DNA of 64,000 nucleotides from Caballeronia sp. SL2Y3. GTDB taxonomy: Bacteria; Pseudomonadota; Gammaproteobacteria; Burkholderiales; Burkholderiaceae. Positions 18,596 through 27,459 of this stretch are shown here, in pieces. The DNA is taken from the NCBI RefSeq assembly GCF_022879575.1, contig NZ_CP084260.1, forward strand, positions 496,001 through 560,000, written 5' to 3'. The position numbers and the translations under genes were made by a program. The notes under the pieces are model-generated. The model saw nothing but the letters and a program-made list of their open reading frames with translations, ran no database searches and was not told where the DNA came from. Each line of letters begins with the position of its first letter. Position 1 is the stretch's first letter.

Positions 18596-19996
18596 TCATG
18601 GACGGTTCGCGAGCCACGCATCGACGCGCGCGACGGCCGCGCGCATCACGCGTTCGAGGCTTTCGCTTTGCGCCATGCTGCCCCAGAGCAGCTTGTCGCC
18701 GGTGAACGCCTTGATCGGATCGGCTGCCGTGAAGAAGCCGTGCGCGACGGCCGGGTCCATCACGCCGTCCTGATACGTGTACGGCAGCTTGCCTTCGTGC
18801 CAGCGTTCGAGGAAGCGGAAAAAGAGCGCGGGAAGCATGGCCGTGGCGTTCGGATCGATGCCGCGCGCGAAGCATTCCGAGAGCGTCGGCGCGATGAAGC
18901 CGGGCAGCTTCGAGAAGCCGTCGGCGGCGACGCGCTGGTTCGTGTCCTTGATATACGGATTGCTGAAGCGGTCGAGCACCACGTCGCGATACTTCGCGAG
19001 GTCGATCGGGCTCGGCGTGAGGCACGGAATCACGTCTTCGGTGACATAGGCTTCGGCGAGCGCGCGAATCTCCATGTCCTGCGTGCCTTCGTGAATGTAT
19101 TGGAGGCCGACGAGCGTGCCCGCCCACGCGATGCAGCTATGGCTCGCGTTGAGAATGCGGATCTTCGCCTCCTCGTACGGATGCACGGACTGCACCATCT
19201 CCGCGCCGACTTTTTCCCACGCCGGACGTCCCGCGCAGAAGTTGTCTTCGATGACCCACTGGATGAACTTCTCGCCCATCACGGGCGCGCGATCGTCGAA
19301 GCCGGTGGCCGCCTTCACGCGCTCGGCGACATCGGGCGTCGGGCGCGGCGTGATGCGGTCGACCATTGCGTTCGGACACGACGTGTTCGCGATCATCCAG
19401 TCGCGCAGCGCCGTCTGTCCGCGCCGTTGCAGGAATTCGAGCATGCCGGCCTTGAAGCGGTCGCCGTTGCTGCGCAGGTTGTCGCAGTTTTGGAGCGAGA
19501 CCTTTCCCGCATTGTTCTGCATGCGCGCTTCGAGGATCGCCGCAAGCGCGCCGTAGATGGTCGTTTTCGCGCCGTTGAGGTCGGCGGCGAGATCGGGGTT
19601 GGCGGTGTCGAGCTTGTCGTGCTCGTCGAGGTAATAGCCGCCTTCGGTCACGGTGAACGAGACGATCTTGCAGGCGGGCGCGGCGCCGGTCGCGATCAGC
19701 TCGCCGAGATCCGCCGACCACGGCACGACCTTCTTGATGGAGCGCACGACTTCGTACTCGCGCTCGCCTTGCGGCGTGACCGTTTCCAGCGTGTACTCGC
19801 CGTGTTGCGCGGCGAGCGCGTCGAGCACGGCGTTCATGTCGCCGCGAATGTTGCCGACGGCGAGCGACCAGTCCGCATCGCCCGATTCGATCAGCTTGTG
19901 CAGATACCACGCCTGATGCGCGCGATGAAACGACCCCGCGCCGATATGCAGGATCACGTTCGCGCTCGCCGTGCCTTCGCTGGATACGCTGCTCAT
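18596..19996 (-). CDS. dalD: D-arabinitol 4-dehydrogenase (mannitol dehydrogenase family)
   Basis: The 466-residue polyol-specific long-chain dehydrogenase strongly resembles Klebsiella DalD, which oxidises D-arabinitol to D-xylulose with NAD+. The N-terminal cofactor fold contains [18 protein letters not shown] (about 16-33). The C-terminal catalytic domain contains DRITPRP, the Lys of the family catalytic motif ([14 protein letters not shown]) and [15 protein letters not shown]. Mannitol or other polyols may also be used, as is common in this family. It is the first gene of dalD-xylB-regulator. A candidate operator is 52 bp upstream of the start. Confidence 0.9.
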   Translation of the reverse strand: MSSVSSEGTASANVILHIGAGSFHRAHQAWYLHKLIESGDADWSLAVGNIRGDMNAVLDALAAQHGEYTLETVTPQGEREYEVVRSIKKVVPWSADLGELIATGAAPACKIVSFTVTEGGYYLDEHDKLDTANPDLAADLNGAKTTIYGALAAILEARMQNNAGKVSLQNCDNLRSNGDRFKAGMLEFLQRRGQTALRDWMIANTSCPNAMVDRITPRPTPDVAERVKAATGFDDRAPVMGEKFIQWVIEDNFCAGRPAWEKVGAEMVQSVHPYEEAKIRILNASHSCIAWAGTLVGLQYIHEGTQDMEIRALAEAYVTEDVIPCLTPSPIDLAKYRDVVLDRFSNPYIKDTNQRVAADGFSKLPGFIAPTLSECFARGIDPNATAMLPALFFRFLERWHEGKLPYTYQDGVMDPAVAHGFFTAADPIKAFTGDKLLWGSMAQSESLERVMRAAVARVDAWLANRP

Positions 19997-20334
19997 GTCT
20001 TGTCTTCCTCTGATTGGCTGATGCGCCCGTTCTGCGCGGACGGTTCGTGAGCATTTGCTCGATAGGTGGTCGAATGATCGTATTCGCCCGGTCGAAAGTC
20101 AAGGCGCGCGGCGGGCGCGTCGTCGCTGCGGTGCGGCGTGAATCGCCGCGCCGCGCTTTGCACGCGAGCTTCGCGGGGCGCGTTGCGATGCACCATCGAA
20201 CGCGCGCAGCCTGATTGGGACATACCCGGATAGTCAACGCGGCTCGCATTGACGGAAGGTGCATGCAGCTTCGACCAAATCCACGGCACCAGCAGCGGCA
20301 ACGGCAAGCACAACCATAAACGCGAGACACGGAC
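19997..20334. other. Divergent intergenic region dalD / FGGY kinase
   Basis: These 338 bp separate the dalD and FGGY kinase starts and must contain both promoters. Apart from the palindrome at 20049-20060 I see no gene or strong promoter match. A short open frame on the plus strand (20014-20214) shows no conserved content. Confidence 0.55.
20049..20060. promoter_or_regulatory. Candidate SorC-regulator operator in front of dalD
   Basis: GAGCATTTGCTC is an inverted repeat with perfect 5-bp arms GAGCA/TGCTC, placed 52 bp upstream of the dalD start. It matches 10 of 12 positions of the site at 8811-8822 in front of smoS. Binding by the SorC-type protein encoded in the same operon is inferred. 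Confidence 0.5.
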
Positions 20335-21879
20335 ATGGACTATGTGATCGGCATCGACATCGGCACGCAGAGCACGAAGGCGCTCGTCGTCGATACGGAA
20401 GGCGCGATCGTCGCGCAGCATTCGAGCGCCTACCATCCGGATACGCCCAAGCCGCTCTGGGCCGAGCAATGGCCGTCCGTCTGGTTCGACGCGGTGACCG
20501 AGTGCATCGCCGGATGCGTCGGGAAGACGAAGGCGCAGGGCATCGACGCGCGGCAGATCAAGGCGCTGTGCGTGAGCAGCCTCTACGGCGGATCGGGCAT
20601 TCCGGTGGACGAGCATATGGAGGCGCTTCATCCGTGCCTCATCTGGATGGATCGCCGCGCCACCGCCGAAGTCGAATGGGTGCGCGAGCACGTCGACGTG
20701 CCGCGCCTCGAAGCGATCACCGGCAACGGCGTGGACAGCTACTACGGCTTCACGAAGATGCTGTGGCTGCGCGAGCATCGCCCGGATGTCTGGCAGAAGA
20801 CGCGCTATTTGCTGCCGCCCAACGCCTTCGTGATTCAGCGGCTCACGGGCGAGCTCGCCGTCGATCACAGTTCGGCGGGCAATCTCGGCGGCGTGTACGA
20901 CGTCAACGCACGCGCGTGGTCGCATGAAGCACTCGATATGCTCGGCATTCCCGCTTCGATGATGCCCGAGCGTCTCGTCGAATCGTCCGAGGTGGTCGGC
21001 GGGCTTTTGCCGCAATGGGCCGAGAAGCTCGGGCTCGCCGCGAACACGCCGGTCGTCGCGGGCGGCGTCGATGCGGCCGTCGCCACGTTCGCCGCGGGCG
21101 TCACGCAGGCGGGCCACCACGTGGCGATGATCGGCACGAGCATGTGCTGGGGCTACGTCAACCAGACGGTCGATGCGCGGCACGGCCTCGTTTCGATGCC
21201 GCACGTCTACAACGGCAAGCGCGATCTCTACGTGTTCGGCGGCGCGAGCACGGCGGGCGCATGCGTCGCGTGGTATCGGGACCAGTTCTGTCAGGCGGAA
21301 ATCGAAGCCGCGAAAGCGACGCCGCACGGCGACCCGCATCGGCTGCTGGAGGAAGCGGCGTCGAACGTCGCGGCGGGCGCGGACGGCGTCGTGTTCCTGC
21401 CGTATCTGATGGGCGAGCGCAGCCCCGTGTGGGACGCGCACGCGAGCGGCACCTTCGTCGGCCTGAATCTCTTTCATACGCGCGCCACGCTGTATCGCGC
21501 GGTGCTGGAAGGCGTCGCGTTCGCGCTCAGGCACAACATGGAAGCGGGGCGGCGCGGTGCGCAATCGCTGGATGACCGGCTGATCGTCGTCGGCGGCGCG
21601 GCGCATTCGGATCTGTGGATGCAGATCATCGCGGACGTGACCGGCTTTCCGGTCTTGTCGATCGAACAGGAAGTGGAAGCCGCGATGGGCGCGGCGCTGC
21701 TCGCGGCGCTCGGCGCGGGGCTGATCTCGCGCGAAACGGCCGAGGGCGGCTGGGTCACGCTCGTCGAGCGCGCGAAGCCCGATGCCGCGCGGCAACGCGT
21801 GTACGACGCGCGGTTCGGTGTGTATCTCGACCTTTATCCCGCGCTCAAGGACGCGATGCATCGGCTGCGCGACGCCTGA
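20335..21879 (+). CDS. FGGY-family carbohydrate kinase, substrate unknown
   Basis: The 514-residue kinase has the N-terminal phosphate motif VIGIDIGTQSTKALVVD, CVSSLYGGSGIPVDE at the substrate region in place of the xylulokinase Gln-Met-His, the motif VFLPYLMGERSPVWDAHASG near residue 350, and RLIVVGGAAHSDLW near 420. It is a full-length FGGY kinase distinct from the nearby xylulokinase. It is transcribed divergently from dalD and lies in the polyol region, so a pentulose, hexulose or polyol substrate is likely. It could be an erythritol- or ribulose-type kinase; the sequence does not decide. The ATG has only a weak ribosome site. Confidence 0.85.
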   Translation: MDYVIGIDIGTQSTKALVVDTEGAIVAQHSSAYHPDTPKPLWAEQWPSVWFDAVTECIAGCVGKTKAQGIDARQIKALCVSSLYGGSGIPVDEHMEALHPCLIWMDRRATAEVEWVREHVDVPRLEAITGNGVDSYYGFTKMLWLREHRPDVWQKTRYLLPPNAFVIQRLTGELAVDHSSAGNLGGVYDVNARAWSHEALDMLGIPASMMPERLVESSEVVGGLLPQWAEKLGLAANTPVVAGGVDAAVATFAAGVTQAGHHVAMIGTSMCWGYVNQTVDARHGLVSMPHVYNGKRDLYVFGGASTAGACVAWYRDQFCQAEIEAAKATPHGDPHRLLEEAASNVAAGADGVVFLPYLMGERSPVWDAHASGTFVGLNLFHTRATLYRAVLEGVAFALRHNMEAGRRGAQSLDDRLIVVGGAAHSDLWMQIIADVTGFPVLSIEQEVEAAMGAALLAALGAGLISRETAEGGWVTLVERAKPDAARQRVYDARFGVYLDLYPALKDAMHRLRDA

Positions 21880-21894
21880 CGCCGACCTGCGCGT

Positions 21895-22722
21895 TCACGG
21901 TTCGCGCATCTGCGTCGGATGCGCGTCGAACACCGGTCCCTGCACGAAGTGGACATCGAACTGTTGAAGCGCGTCGAACTGCGCTTCATCGGACACGTTC
22001 GAGAAGATGAGCGGAATCTTCAGCCGGTGCGCATACGCGACGAGATGCTTCACGACCGAATCGCGCAGCGCCGCCCCCGCATCCATCTTGATGAAATCGA
22101 GCCTCGCCATCTCCGATACCGCCATGATCTGCCCGGCATTGGGCAGATTGCCGGCCACCTTGAATCCGTAGCGCTGATAGCTCTTGGTCAGATAGCCGAG
22201 AAACGTTTTGTGCGCGACCGCCGCCGCCGGCAGCTCGATCACCACGCGCGCCGGGTTCATGCCGAACTTGCGCAGCACCGACGAGAAGACCAGCCCGTGG
22301 TCGTACTTCACGCTTTTGAGGAGCCGCTCGTGCACGCGCAGGAACAGCAAGCCCGGCCGCTGCGGACCGAAGAAATTGAACGCATGCAGCGCGCGCGATA
22401 GACGGTCCAGCGTGACGAGTTCGTTGTCGTCTTCAAGGTGCGCGAACGGATCGCGCGGCATGTCGCCTTCGATCAACGTCAGCGCCTGCAAGCCGAGTTC
22501 GTCGCCGAAGCGTTGCGCGCTTTCCGCCGACGCGGACAGCGTTTGCGGAAAGCTGTGCGTGCCGACATCGAAGATCGGCTCATAGGCGCTCGCGAGCGTC
22601 AGTTCGCCATAACGGGCGATGGCCTGCCGCGCATGCTCGTCGCCGGCCAGCACGATATGCGCGCCGAGAAACGGATGGTCGGCGGCGCGGGCGACGAGTT
22701 CCGGCAGGGACGGGGAGATCAT
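21895..22722 (-). CDS. EAL-domain-like protein with degenerate active site
   Basis: The 275-residue protein keeps the outline of a c-di-GMP phosphodiesterase EAL domain but has lost its catalytic residues. The entry motif AYEPIFDV (residues 46-53) is not followed by Glu-Ala-Leu. The Asp-Asp-Phe-Gly position reads AGNLPNAG (190-197), and the late AEGVE position reads SNVSD (241-245). Retained are VIELPA (161-166), DFIKMD (209-214) and the FVQGPVF end (259-265). It is probably a binding or scaffold protein rather than an enzyme. It stands alone between an FGGY kinase and the homogentisate operon, with no GGDEF partner. No signal peptide or membrane segment is apparent. Confidence 0.75.
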   Translation of the reverse strand: MISPSLPELVARAADHPFLGAHIVLAGDEHARQAIARYGELTLASAYEPIFDVGTHSFPQTLSASAESAQRFGDELGLQALTLIEGDMPRDPFAHLEDDNELVTLDRLSRALHAFNFFGPQRPGLLFLRVHERLLKSVKYDHGLVFSSVLRKFGMNPARVVIELPAAAVAHKTFLGYLTKSYQRYGFKVAGNLPNAGQIMAVSEMARLDFIKMDAGAALRDSVVKHLVAYAHRLKIPLIFSNVSDEAQFDALQQFDVHFVQGPVFDAHPTQMREP

Positions 22723-22863
22723 GGATGTGGATTCGGGTGCAGGCCGACCGGACGCTTTGTGATTATTCGGATGGTATCAGCGCGCGCGAGGGCCGCTTGC
22801 ACCGAACTGACATATTGATATGCCGGCCGGGCGCATCGAATCAGGGTATACGAGCTATTTCAC

Positions 22864-22880
22864 TAAACGTAATGCGTTTA
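22864..22880. promoter_or_regulatory. Inverted repeat upstream of hmgA, possible operator
   Basis: TAAACG-TAATG-CGTTTA is a perfect 6-bp inverted repeat with a 5-bp spacer, located 34 bp upstream of the hmgA start in an AT-rich patch. Homogentisate operons are usually controlled by a regulator binding next to the promoter; no such regulator gene is in this window. Confidence 0.5.
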
Positions 22881-22914
22881 ACATGCCGTAAAACTTTGTC
22901 GAGGAGATCCGACG

Positions 22915-24252
22915 ATGCCCCCGTTCGACACGCACACCGACGCGAGCCGGCACTATCAGTCCGGCTTCGCTAACGACTTCGCCACGGAAGCGCTGCCCGG
23001 CGCGCTGCCTATGGGCCGTAACTCGCCGCAGCGCGCGGCATACGGCTTGTACGCCGAGCAGTTGTCGGGCACCGCGTTCACCGCGCCGCGCGCGCACAAC
23101 CGGCGCTCGTGGCTGTATCGCATCCGGCCGGCGGCGGTCCATAAGCCGTTCACGCGGGTGATGGACGATGCGTTGCGGGCGCGGCTCGTCGCCAATTTCG
23201 CCGATGTTCCGCCGACGCCGCCGAATCAACTGCGCTGGGACCCGCTGCCGATGCCCGACGCGCCGACGGACTTCATCGACGGCTGGGTGACGATGGCCGG
23301 CAACGGCGCGGCCGAGTCGATGACCGGCTGCGCGATCCATCTGTACGCGGCCAACCGCCCGATGCGCGACCGCTTCTTCTACAACGCGGACGGCGAACTG
23401 CTGATCGTGCCGCAGCAGGGACGGCTTTCGATTGCGACGGAGTTCGGCCATATCGATATCGCGCCGTTCGAGATCGCGGTGATTCCGCGCGGCGTGCGCT
23501 TTGCCGTGACGCTGCCGGATGGCGAAGCACGCGGCTACATCTGCGAGAACTTCGGCGCGCTGCTGCAACTGCCTGATCTCGGCCCGATCGGCTCTAACGG
23601 ACTCGCGAATCCGCGCGACTTTCTCACGCCGCACGCGGCCTTCGAGGACCGCGAGGGCGATTTCGAACTCGTCGCGAAGCTGAACGGCGTGCTGTGGCGC
23701 GCGGATATCGGCCATTCGCCGCTGGATGTGGTCGCGTGGCACGGCAACTACGCGCCGTACAAGTACGATCTGCGGCACTTCAACACCATCGGCTCGATCA
23801 GCTTCGATCATCCCGATCCGTCCATCTTTCTCGTGCTGCAATCGCCGAGCGACACGCCGGGCGTCGATTCCATCGACTTCGTGATCTTCCCGCCGCGCTG
23901 GCTCGCCGCCGAGGACACGTTCCGGCCGCCGTGGTTTCACCGCAATGTCGCAAGCGAGTTCATGGGCCTCGTGCACGGCGTGTACGACGCGAAGGCGGAA
24001 GGCTTCGTGCCGGGCGGCGCGAGCCTGCACAACTGCATGTCCGGTCACGGACCGGACGCGGATACGTTCGAGAAGGCATCGGCGAGCGATACGTCGAAGC
24101 CCGCGAAAGTCGGCGACACGATGGCCTTCATGTTCGAAACGCGCACGCTCATCAAGCCCACGCAGTTCGCGCTGGAGACCGCGCAATTGCAGGCGCATTA
24201 CTACGAATGCTGGCAGGGCCTCACGAAACACTTCAACCCGGAGCAACGATGA
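22915..24252 (+). CDS. hmgA: Homogentisate 1,2-dioxygenase
   Basis: The 445-residue iron(II) dioxygenase opens the ring of homogentisate to maleylacetoacetate in tyrosine and phenylalanine breakdown. It is full length for the family. Signature segments are [13 protein letters not shown] near residue 20, [10 protein letters not shown] near 62, [15 protein letters not shown] near 343 (His and Glu of the iron site) and [10 protein letters not shown] near 380 (third His). GAGGAG precedes the ATG. Its stop overlaps the start of fahA as ATGA, so the two are made together. Confidence 0.96.
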   Translation: MPPFDTHTDASRHYQSGFANDFATEALPGALPMGRNSPQRAAYGLYAEQLSGTAFTAPRAHNRRSWLYRIRPAAVHKPFTRVMDDALRARLVANFADVPPTPPNQLRWDPLPMPDAPTDFIDGWVTMAGNGAAESMTGCAIHLYAANRPMRDRFFYNADGELLIVPQQGRLSIATEFGHIDIAPFEIAVIPRGVRFAVTLPDGEARGYICENFGALLQLPDLGPIGSNGLANPRDFLTPHAAFEDREGDFELVAKLNGVLWRADIGHSPLDVVAWHGNYAPYKYDLRHFNTIGSISFDHPDPSIFLVLQSPSDTPGVDSIDFVIFPPRWLAAEDTFRPPWFHRNVASEFMGLVHGVYDAKAEGFVPGGASLHNCMSGHGPDADTFEKASASDTSKPAKVGDTMAFMFETRTLIKPTQFALETAQLQAHYYECWQGLTKHFNPEQR

Positions 24253-25541
24253 ACGATGCGCTAAAGGCGACGCTCGCCCCGACGCTCAAAAGCTGGATCG
24301 AATCCGCGAACGATCCCAAGAGCGACTTTCCGATTCAGAACCTGCCGTTCGGCGTCTTCAGCGACGCGGTGAACGAGCGGCCGCGCGCGGGCGTGGCGAT
24401 CGGCGACTGGATCGTGGATTTGGCGGCGCTCGAAGACGCGCGGCTGATCGACGCCAACGGCACATTCAGCGAGCCGCGCCTGAATGCGTTCATCGCGCTG
24501 GGACGCGAATCATGGCGCGCGGTGCGTGTCGCGCTCTCCGCGTTGCTCGCACGCGATACGCCGACGCTGCGCGACGATGCCGCGCTGCGCCGCCGCGCGC
24601 TCGTGCCGCGCGAGACCGCGACGATGCATCTGCCGGTCGAGATTCCCGGCTATGCGGACTTCTATTCGTCGAAGGAGCACGCGACGAACGTCGGTTCCAT
24701 GTTCCGCGATCCGAAGAACGCGCTCCTGCCGAACTGGTCCGAGATGCCGATCGCCTATAACGGACGCGCGTCGTCGGTCGTGGTGAGCGGCACGCCGGTG
24801 CGCCGGCCCAACGGCCAACTGAAGCTGCCGGACGAGCCGCGCCCGATTTTCGGCGCGTGCCGCAAGCTGGATATCGAGCTGGAGACGGGCTTCATCGTCG
24901 GGCAAGGCAATGCGCTCGGCGAACCGATCCCGTGCGAAGAAGCCGAAGCGCACATCTTCGGCATGGTGCTGCTCAACGACTGGAGCGCGCGCGACATCCA
25001 GCAATGGGAATACGTGCCGCTCGGCCCGTTCAACTCGAAGACGTTTGCGACGACCATCTCGCCGTGGATCGTCACGCTGGATGCGCTCGAACCGTTCCGC
25101 ACCGCGACGCCGGCGCAGGAGCCAGAGCCGCTTGCGTATCTGCAACACGCGGGCGATCACGCTTTCGATATCGAGCTATCCGTCGACTTGCGGCCCGAAG
25201 GCGCAGCCACCGCGACCACCATTTCTCGCACCAACTTCAGGCTGATGTACTGGTCGATGGCGCAGCAGTTGGCGCATCACACGGTGTCGGGCTGCAACAC
25301 GCGCGTGGGCGACCTGTTGGGCTCGGGCACGATCAGCGGGCCGACGCCCGACTCGTGCGGCAGCCTGCTCGAAGCGACATGGAATGGCCAGCGGCCCGTG
25401 CGACTCGAAGAAGGCGGCGAGCGCGCGTTCCTTCAGGACGGCGACGAGATCACGCTGCGCGGCTGGTGTCAGGGCGATGGTTATCGCGTGGGCTTCGGGG
25501 AGTGCGTGGGGCGCATCGTCCCGGCGCGTTCCTTAGCGTGA
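24249..25541 (+). CDS. fahA: Fumarylacetoacetase
   Basis: The 430-residue hydrolase splits fumarylacetoacetate into fumarate and acetoacetate. An N-terminal SH3-like domain ([25 protein letters not shown]) is followed by the FAH fold with the catalytic His region [15 protein letters not shown] near residue 135, the metal ligands around DIELETGF and [13 protein letters not shown], and the [16 protein letters not shown] block near 360. It is full length compared with mammalian FAH. The maleylacetoacetate isomerase that should act between HmgA and FahA is not in this window. Confidence 0.95.
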   Translation: MNDALKATLAPTLKSWIESANDPKSDFPIQNLPFGVFSDAVNERPRAGVAIGDWIVDLAALEDARLIDANGTFSEPRLNAFIALGRESWRAVRVALSALLARDTPTLRDDAALRRRALVPRETATMHLPVEIPGYADFYSSKEHATNVGSMFRDPKNALLPNWSEMPIAYNGRASSVVVSGTPVRRPNGQLKLPDEPRPIFGACRKLDIELETGFIVGQGNALGEPIPCEEAEAHIFGMVLLNDWSARDIQQWEYVPLGPFNSKTFATTISPWIVTLDALEPFRTATPAQEPEPLAYLQHAGDHAFDIELSVDLRPEGAATATTISRTNFRLMYWSMAQQLAHHTVSGCNTRVGDLLGSGTISGPTPDSCGSLLEATWNGQRPVRLEEGGERAFLQDGDEITLRGWCQGDGYRVGFGECVGRIVPARSLA

Positions 25542-25551
25542 GGAAAAGAAC

Positions 25552-26892
25552 ATGACGACAAAGACGACAATCGACGTCGAGCGCGCGCTCGGCGATGCGC
25601 ACCGGCCCGCGTTTCATTTCCTGCTGCTCGCGCTGTGCGGGCTGTGCCTCGTGATCGACGGCTTCGACGCGCAGGCGATGGGTTATGTCGCGCCGGCCGT
25701 CATCGCCGAATGGGGCGTGCCGAAGTCGGCGCTCGCGCCGGTGTTCAGCGCGAGCCTCTTCGGCATGCTGCTCGGCGCGCTCGGCTTGTCCGTGCTCGCC
25801 GACCGCATCGGGCGCAGGCCGGTGCTGATCGGCGCGACGCTGTTCTTCGGACTCACGATGATCGCGACCGCCTTCACGCACAGCCTGCCGGTGCTGACCG
25901 CGTTGCGCTTCGTGACCGGCCTCGGGCTCGGCTGCATCATGCCGAACGCGATGGCGCTGGTCGGCGAATTCTCCAGCACCCAGCACCGCGTCAAGCGCAT
26001 GATGCTGGTCTCGTGCGGCTTTACGCTCGGCGCGGCGCTCGGCGGCTTCCTGAGCGCGGCGCTGATTCCGTCGCTCGGCTGGCGCTCGGTCTTCTGGGTC
26101 GGCGGCGCGGTGCCGATCGTGCTCGCGCTCGCCATGTTCGTCGGGCTGCCCGAATCGCTGCAATTTCTCGTGCTGAAGGGGCATGAAGCGCGGGCGCGCG
26201 CGTGGCTGGCGAAGTTCGATCCGTCGCTTCGAATCGACTCGACGACGCGCCTCATCGTCCGCGAAAAAGGCGGCGAGGGCGCGCCGGTGGCCGAGCTCTT
26301 CCGCGCGGGGCGCGCGCCTGTCACGCTGATCTTGTGGGCAATCAGCTTCATGAATCTGATCGACCTGTATTTCCTCTCGAACTGGCTGCCGACCGTCATG
26401 CGCGATGCGGGCTATTCGCCCGGCATGGCGGTGCTCGTCGGCACGCTGTTGCAGACGGGCGGCGTGATCGGGACCTTGCTGCTCGGCTGGTTCATCGAGC
26501 GCTTCGGCTTCGTGCGCGTGCTGCTCGGCTGCTTTCTCGTCGGCGCGGTTTGCGTCGGGGTGATCGGCGGCGTCGCGCACGTTCAGACGTGGCTCTTCCT
26601 GGCCGTATTCGCGGCGGGCTTTTGCATCGTCGGCGGTCAACCGGCCGTCAACGCGCTCGCCGGCCATTACTATCCGACGACGCTGCGTTCCACCGGCATC
26701 GGCTGGAGTCTGGGCATCGGGCGCGTGGGATCGGTGATCGGGCCGCTCGTCGGCGGGCAGATGATCGCGCTCGGATGGAGCAACGTCGAGCTGTTTCACG
26801 CGGCGGCGGTGCCGGTGTTCTGTTCGGCGCTGCTCGTGGTGCTGCTCGCGCTGGTCCGCAGGGAAGTGCGTCGCGTGATGACAGCAGCCTAG
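25552..26892 (+). CDS. MFS transporter, aromatic acid:H+ symporter type
   Basis: The 446-residue major facilitator has 12 predicted membrane segments. The first segment is followed by DGFDAQAMGYVAPAV (about residues 37-51), typical of aromatic acid:H+ symporters such as PcaK and BenK. The loop 2-3 motif is LADRIGRRPVLIG near 84. It begins 10 bp after fahA with an AGGAAAAG site, so it probably belongs to the operon and imports an aromatic acid that feeds into homogentisate. The substrate is inferred from context only. Confidence 0.88.
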   Translation: MTTKTTIDVERALGDAHRPAFHFLLLALCGLCLVIDGFDAQAMGYVAPAVIAEWGVPKSALAPVFSASLFGMLLGALGLSVLADRIGRRPVLIGATLFFGLTMIATAFTHSLPVLTALRFVTGLGLGCIMPNAMALVGEFSSTQHRVKRMMLVSCGFTLGAALGGFLSAALIPSLGWRSVFWVGGAVPIVLALAMFVGLPESLQFLVLKGHEARARAWLAKFDPSLRIDSTTRLIVREKGGEGAPVAELFRAGRAPVTLILWAISFMNLIDLYFLSNWLPTVMRDAGYSPGMAVLVGTLLQTGGVIGTLLLGWFIERFGFVRVLLGCFLVGAVCVGVIGGVAHVQTWLFLAVFAAGFCIVGGQPAVNALAGHYYPTTLRSTGIGWSLGIGRVGSVIGPLVGGQMIALGWSNVELFHAAAVPVFCSALLVVLLALVRREVRRVMTAA

Positions 26893-27069
26893 TCGGGCAA
26901 CGCTGTTCCATCAATCGGAAAAGACGACCGCGCGATACGCCGATTCGTGCTTGAAAACGCACGGCCGGGAGCCAACAATGAAGCCATCTGCACAGCCGGG
27001 CATAGACCCGGCTGCGTCGTATGAATGCCATGCCGTGATTCAACGCGAAACATGCGCGAGGAGGAACGC

Positions 27070-27105
27070 ATGAATATCGAACGCGATCGTTTCCCCGTTT
27101 ATTAG
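27070..27105 (+). other. 11-codon mini-ORF with a strong ribosome binding site
   Basis: ATG at 27070 is preceded by GAGGAGGAACGC, one of the best Shine-Dalgarno sequences in the window, yet the frame (MNIERDRFPVY) closes after 11 codons at tandem TAG-TAG. No gene follows on this strand. It may be the remnant 5' end of a deleted gene, or a small peptide or leader. I cannot assign a function. Confidence 0.35.
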
Positions 27106-27147
27106 TAGTACGTAGGTCATACAAAGCAATGCCTCGTCGCATTACAC

Positions 27148-27432
27148 TCATAGCCACGGGTCGATGGAAAACTGCATCGCGATGGTCGCGAGCGCCGCGA
27201 CGACGACCGCGCCCATGATCGTGCCGCGCGCGCCGTATCGCGACGCGATGCGGCTCGCGAACGGCGCGACGACGACTCCGCCGCCGGCCTGCATCGCCGT
27301 CATGATGCCGACGACGTCCGACCCGTAACCCGCCTGCGTCAGCGCGAGCGCGGTGAGCGGCAGCGTCGCGCCGAGGCCCAGGCCCACCACCGCGACGCTC
27401 GATACAGCGCGAAGAAGTCGCGCGAGCGGACG
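27148..27432 (-). pseudogene. Remnant of an MFS transporter (N-terminal fragment)
   Basis: The minus-strand frame reads LLRAVSSVAVVGLGLGATLPLTALALTQ and continues through about three membrane segments, typical of the N-terminal quarter of an MFS exporter. A stop then cuts it at SIDPWL, where homologues continue for about 300 more residues. There is no ATG before the conserved part; the frame is open back to the stop of the MFS gene immediately upstream. A truncated, probably non-functional gene is the best reading. Confidence 0.7.
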
Positions 27433-27459
27433 CCTCTCATCGACTGCGCGCAGCGAGAC

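Noticed and set aside
25450..26799. 449-codon minus-strand frame
   Set aside because: It is antisense to the aromatic acid MFS gene and shows only biased Arg/Glu/Ala/His composition.
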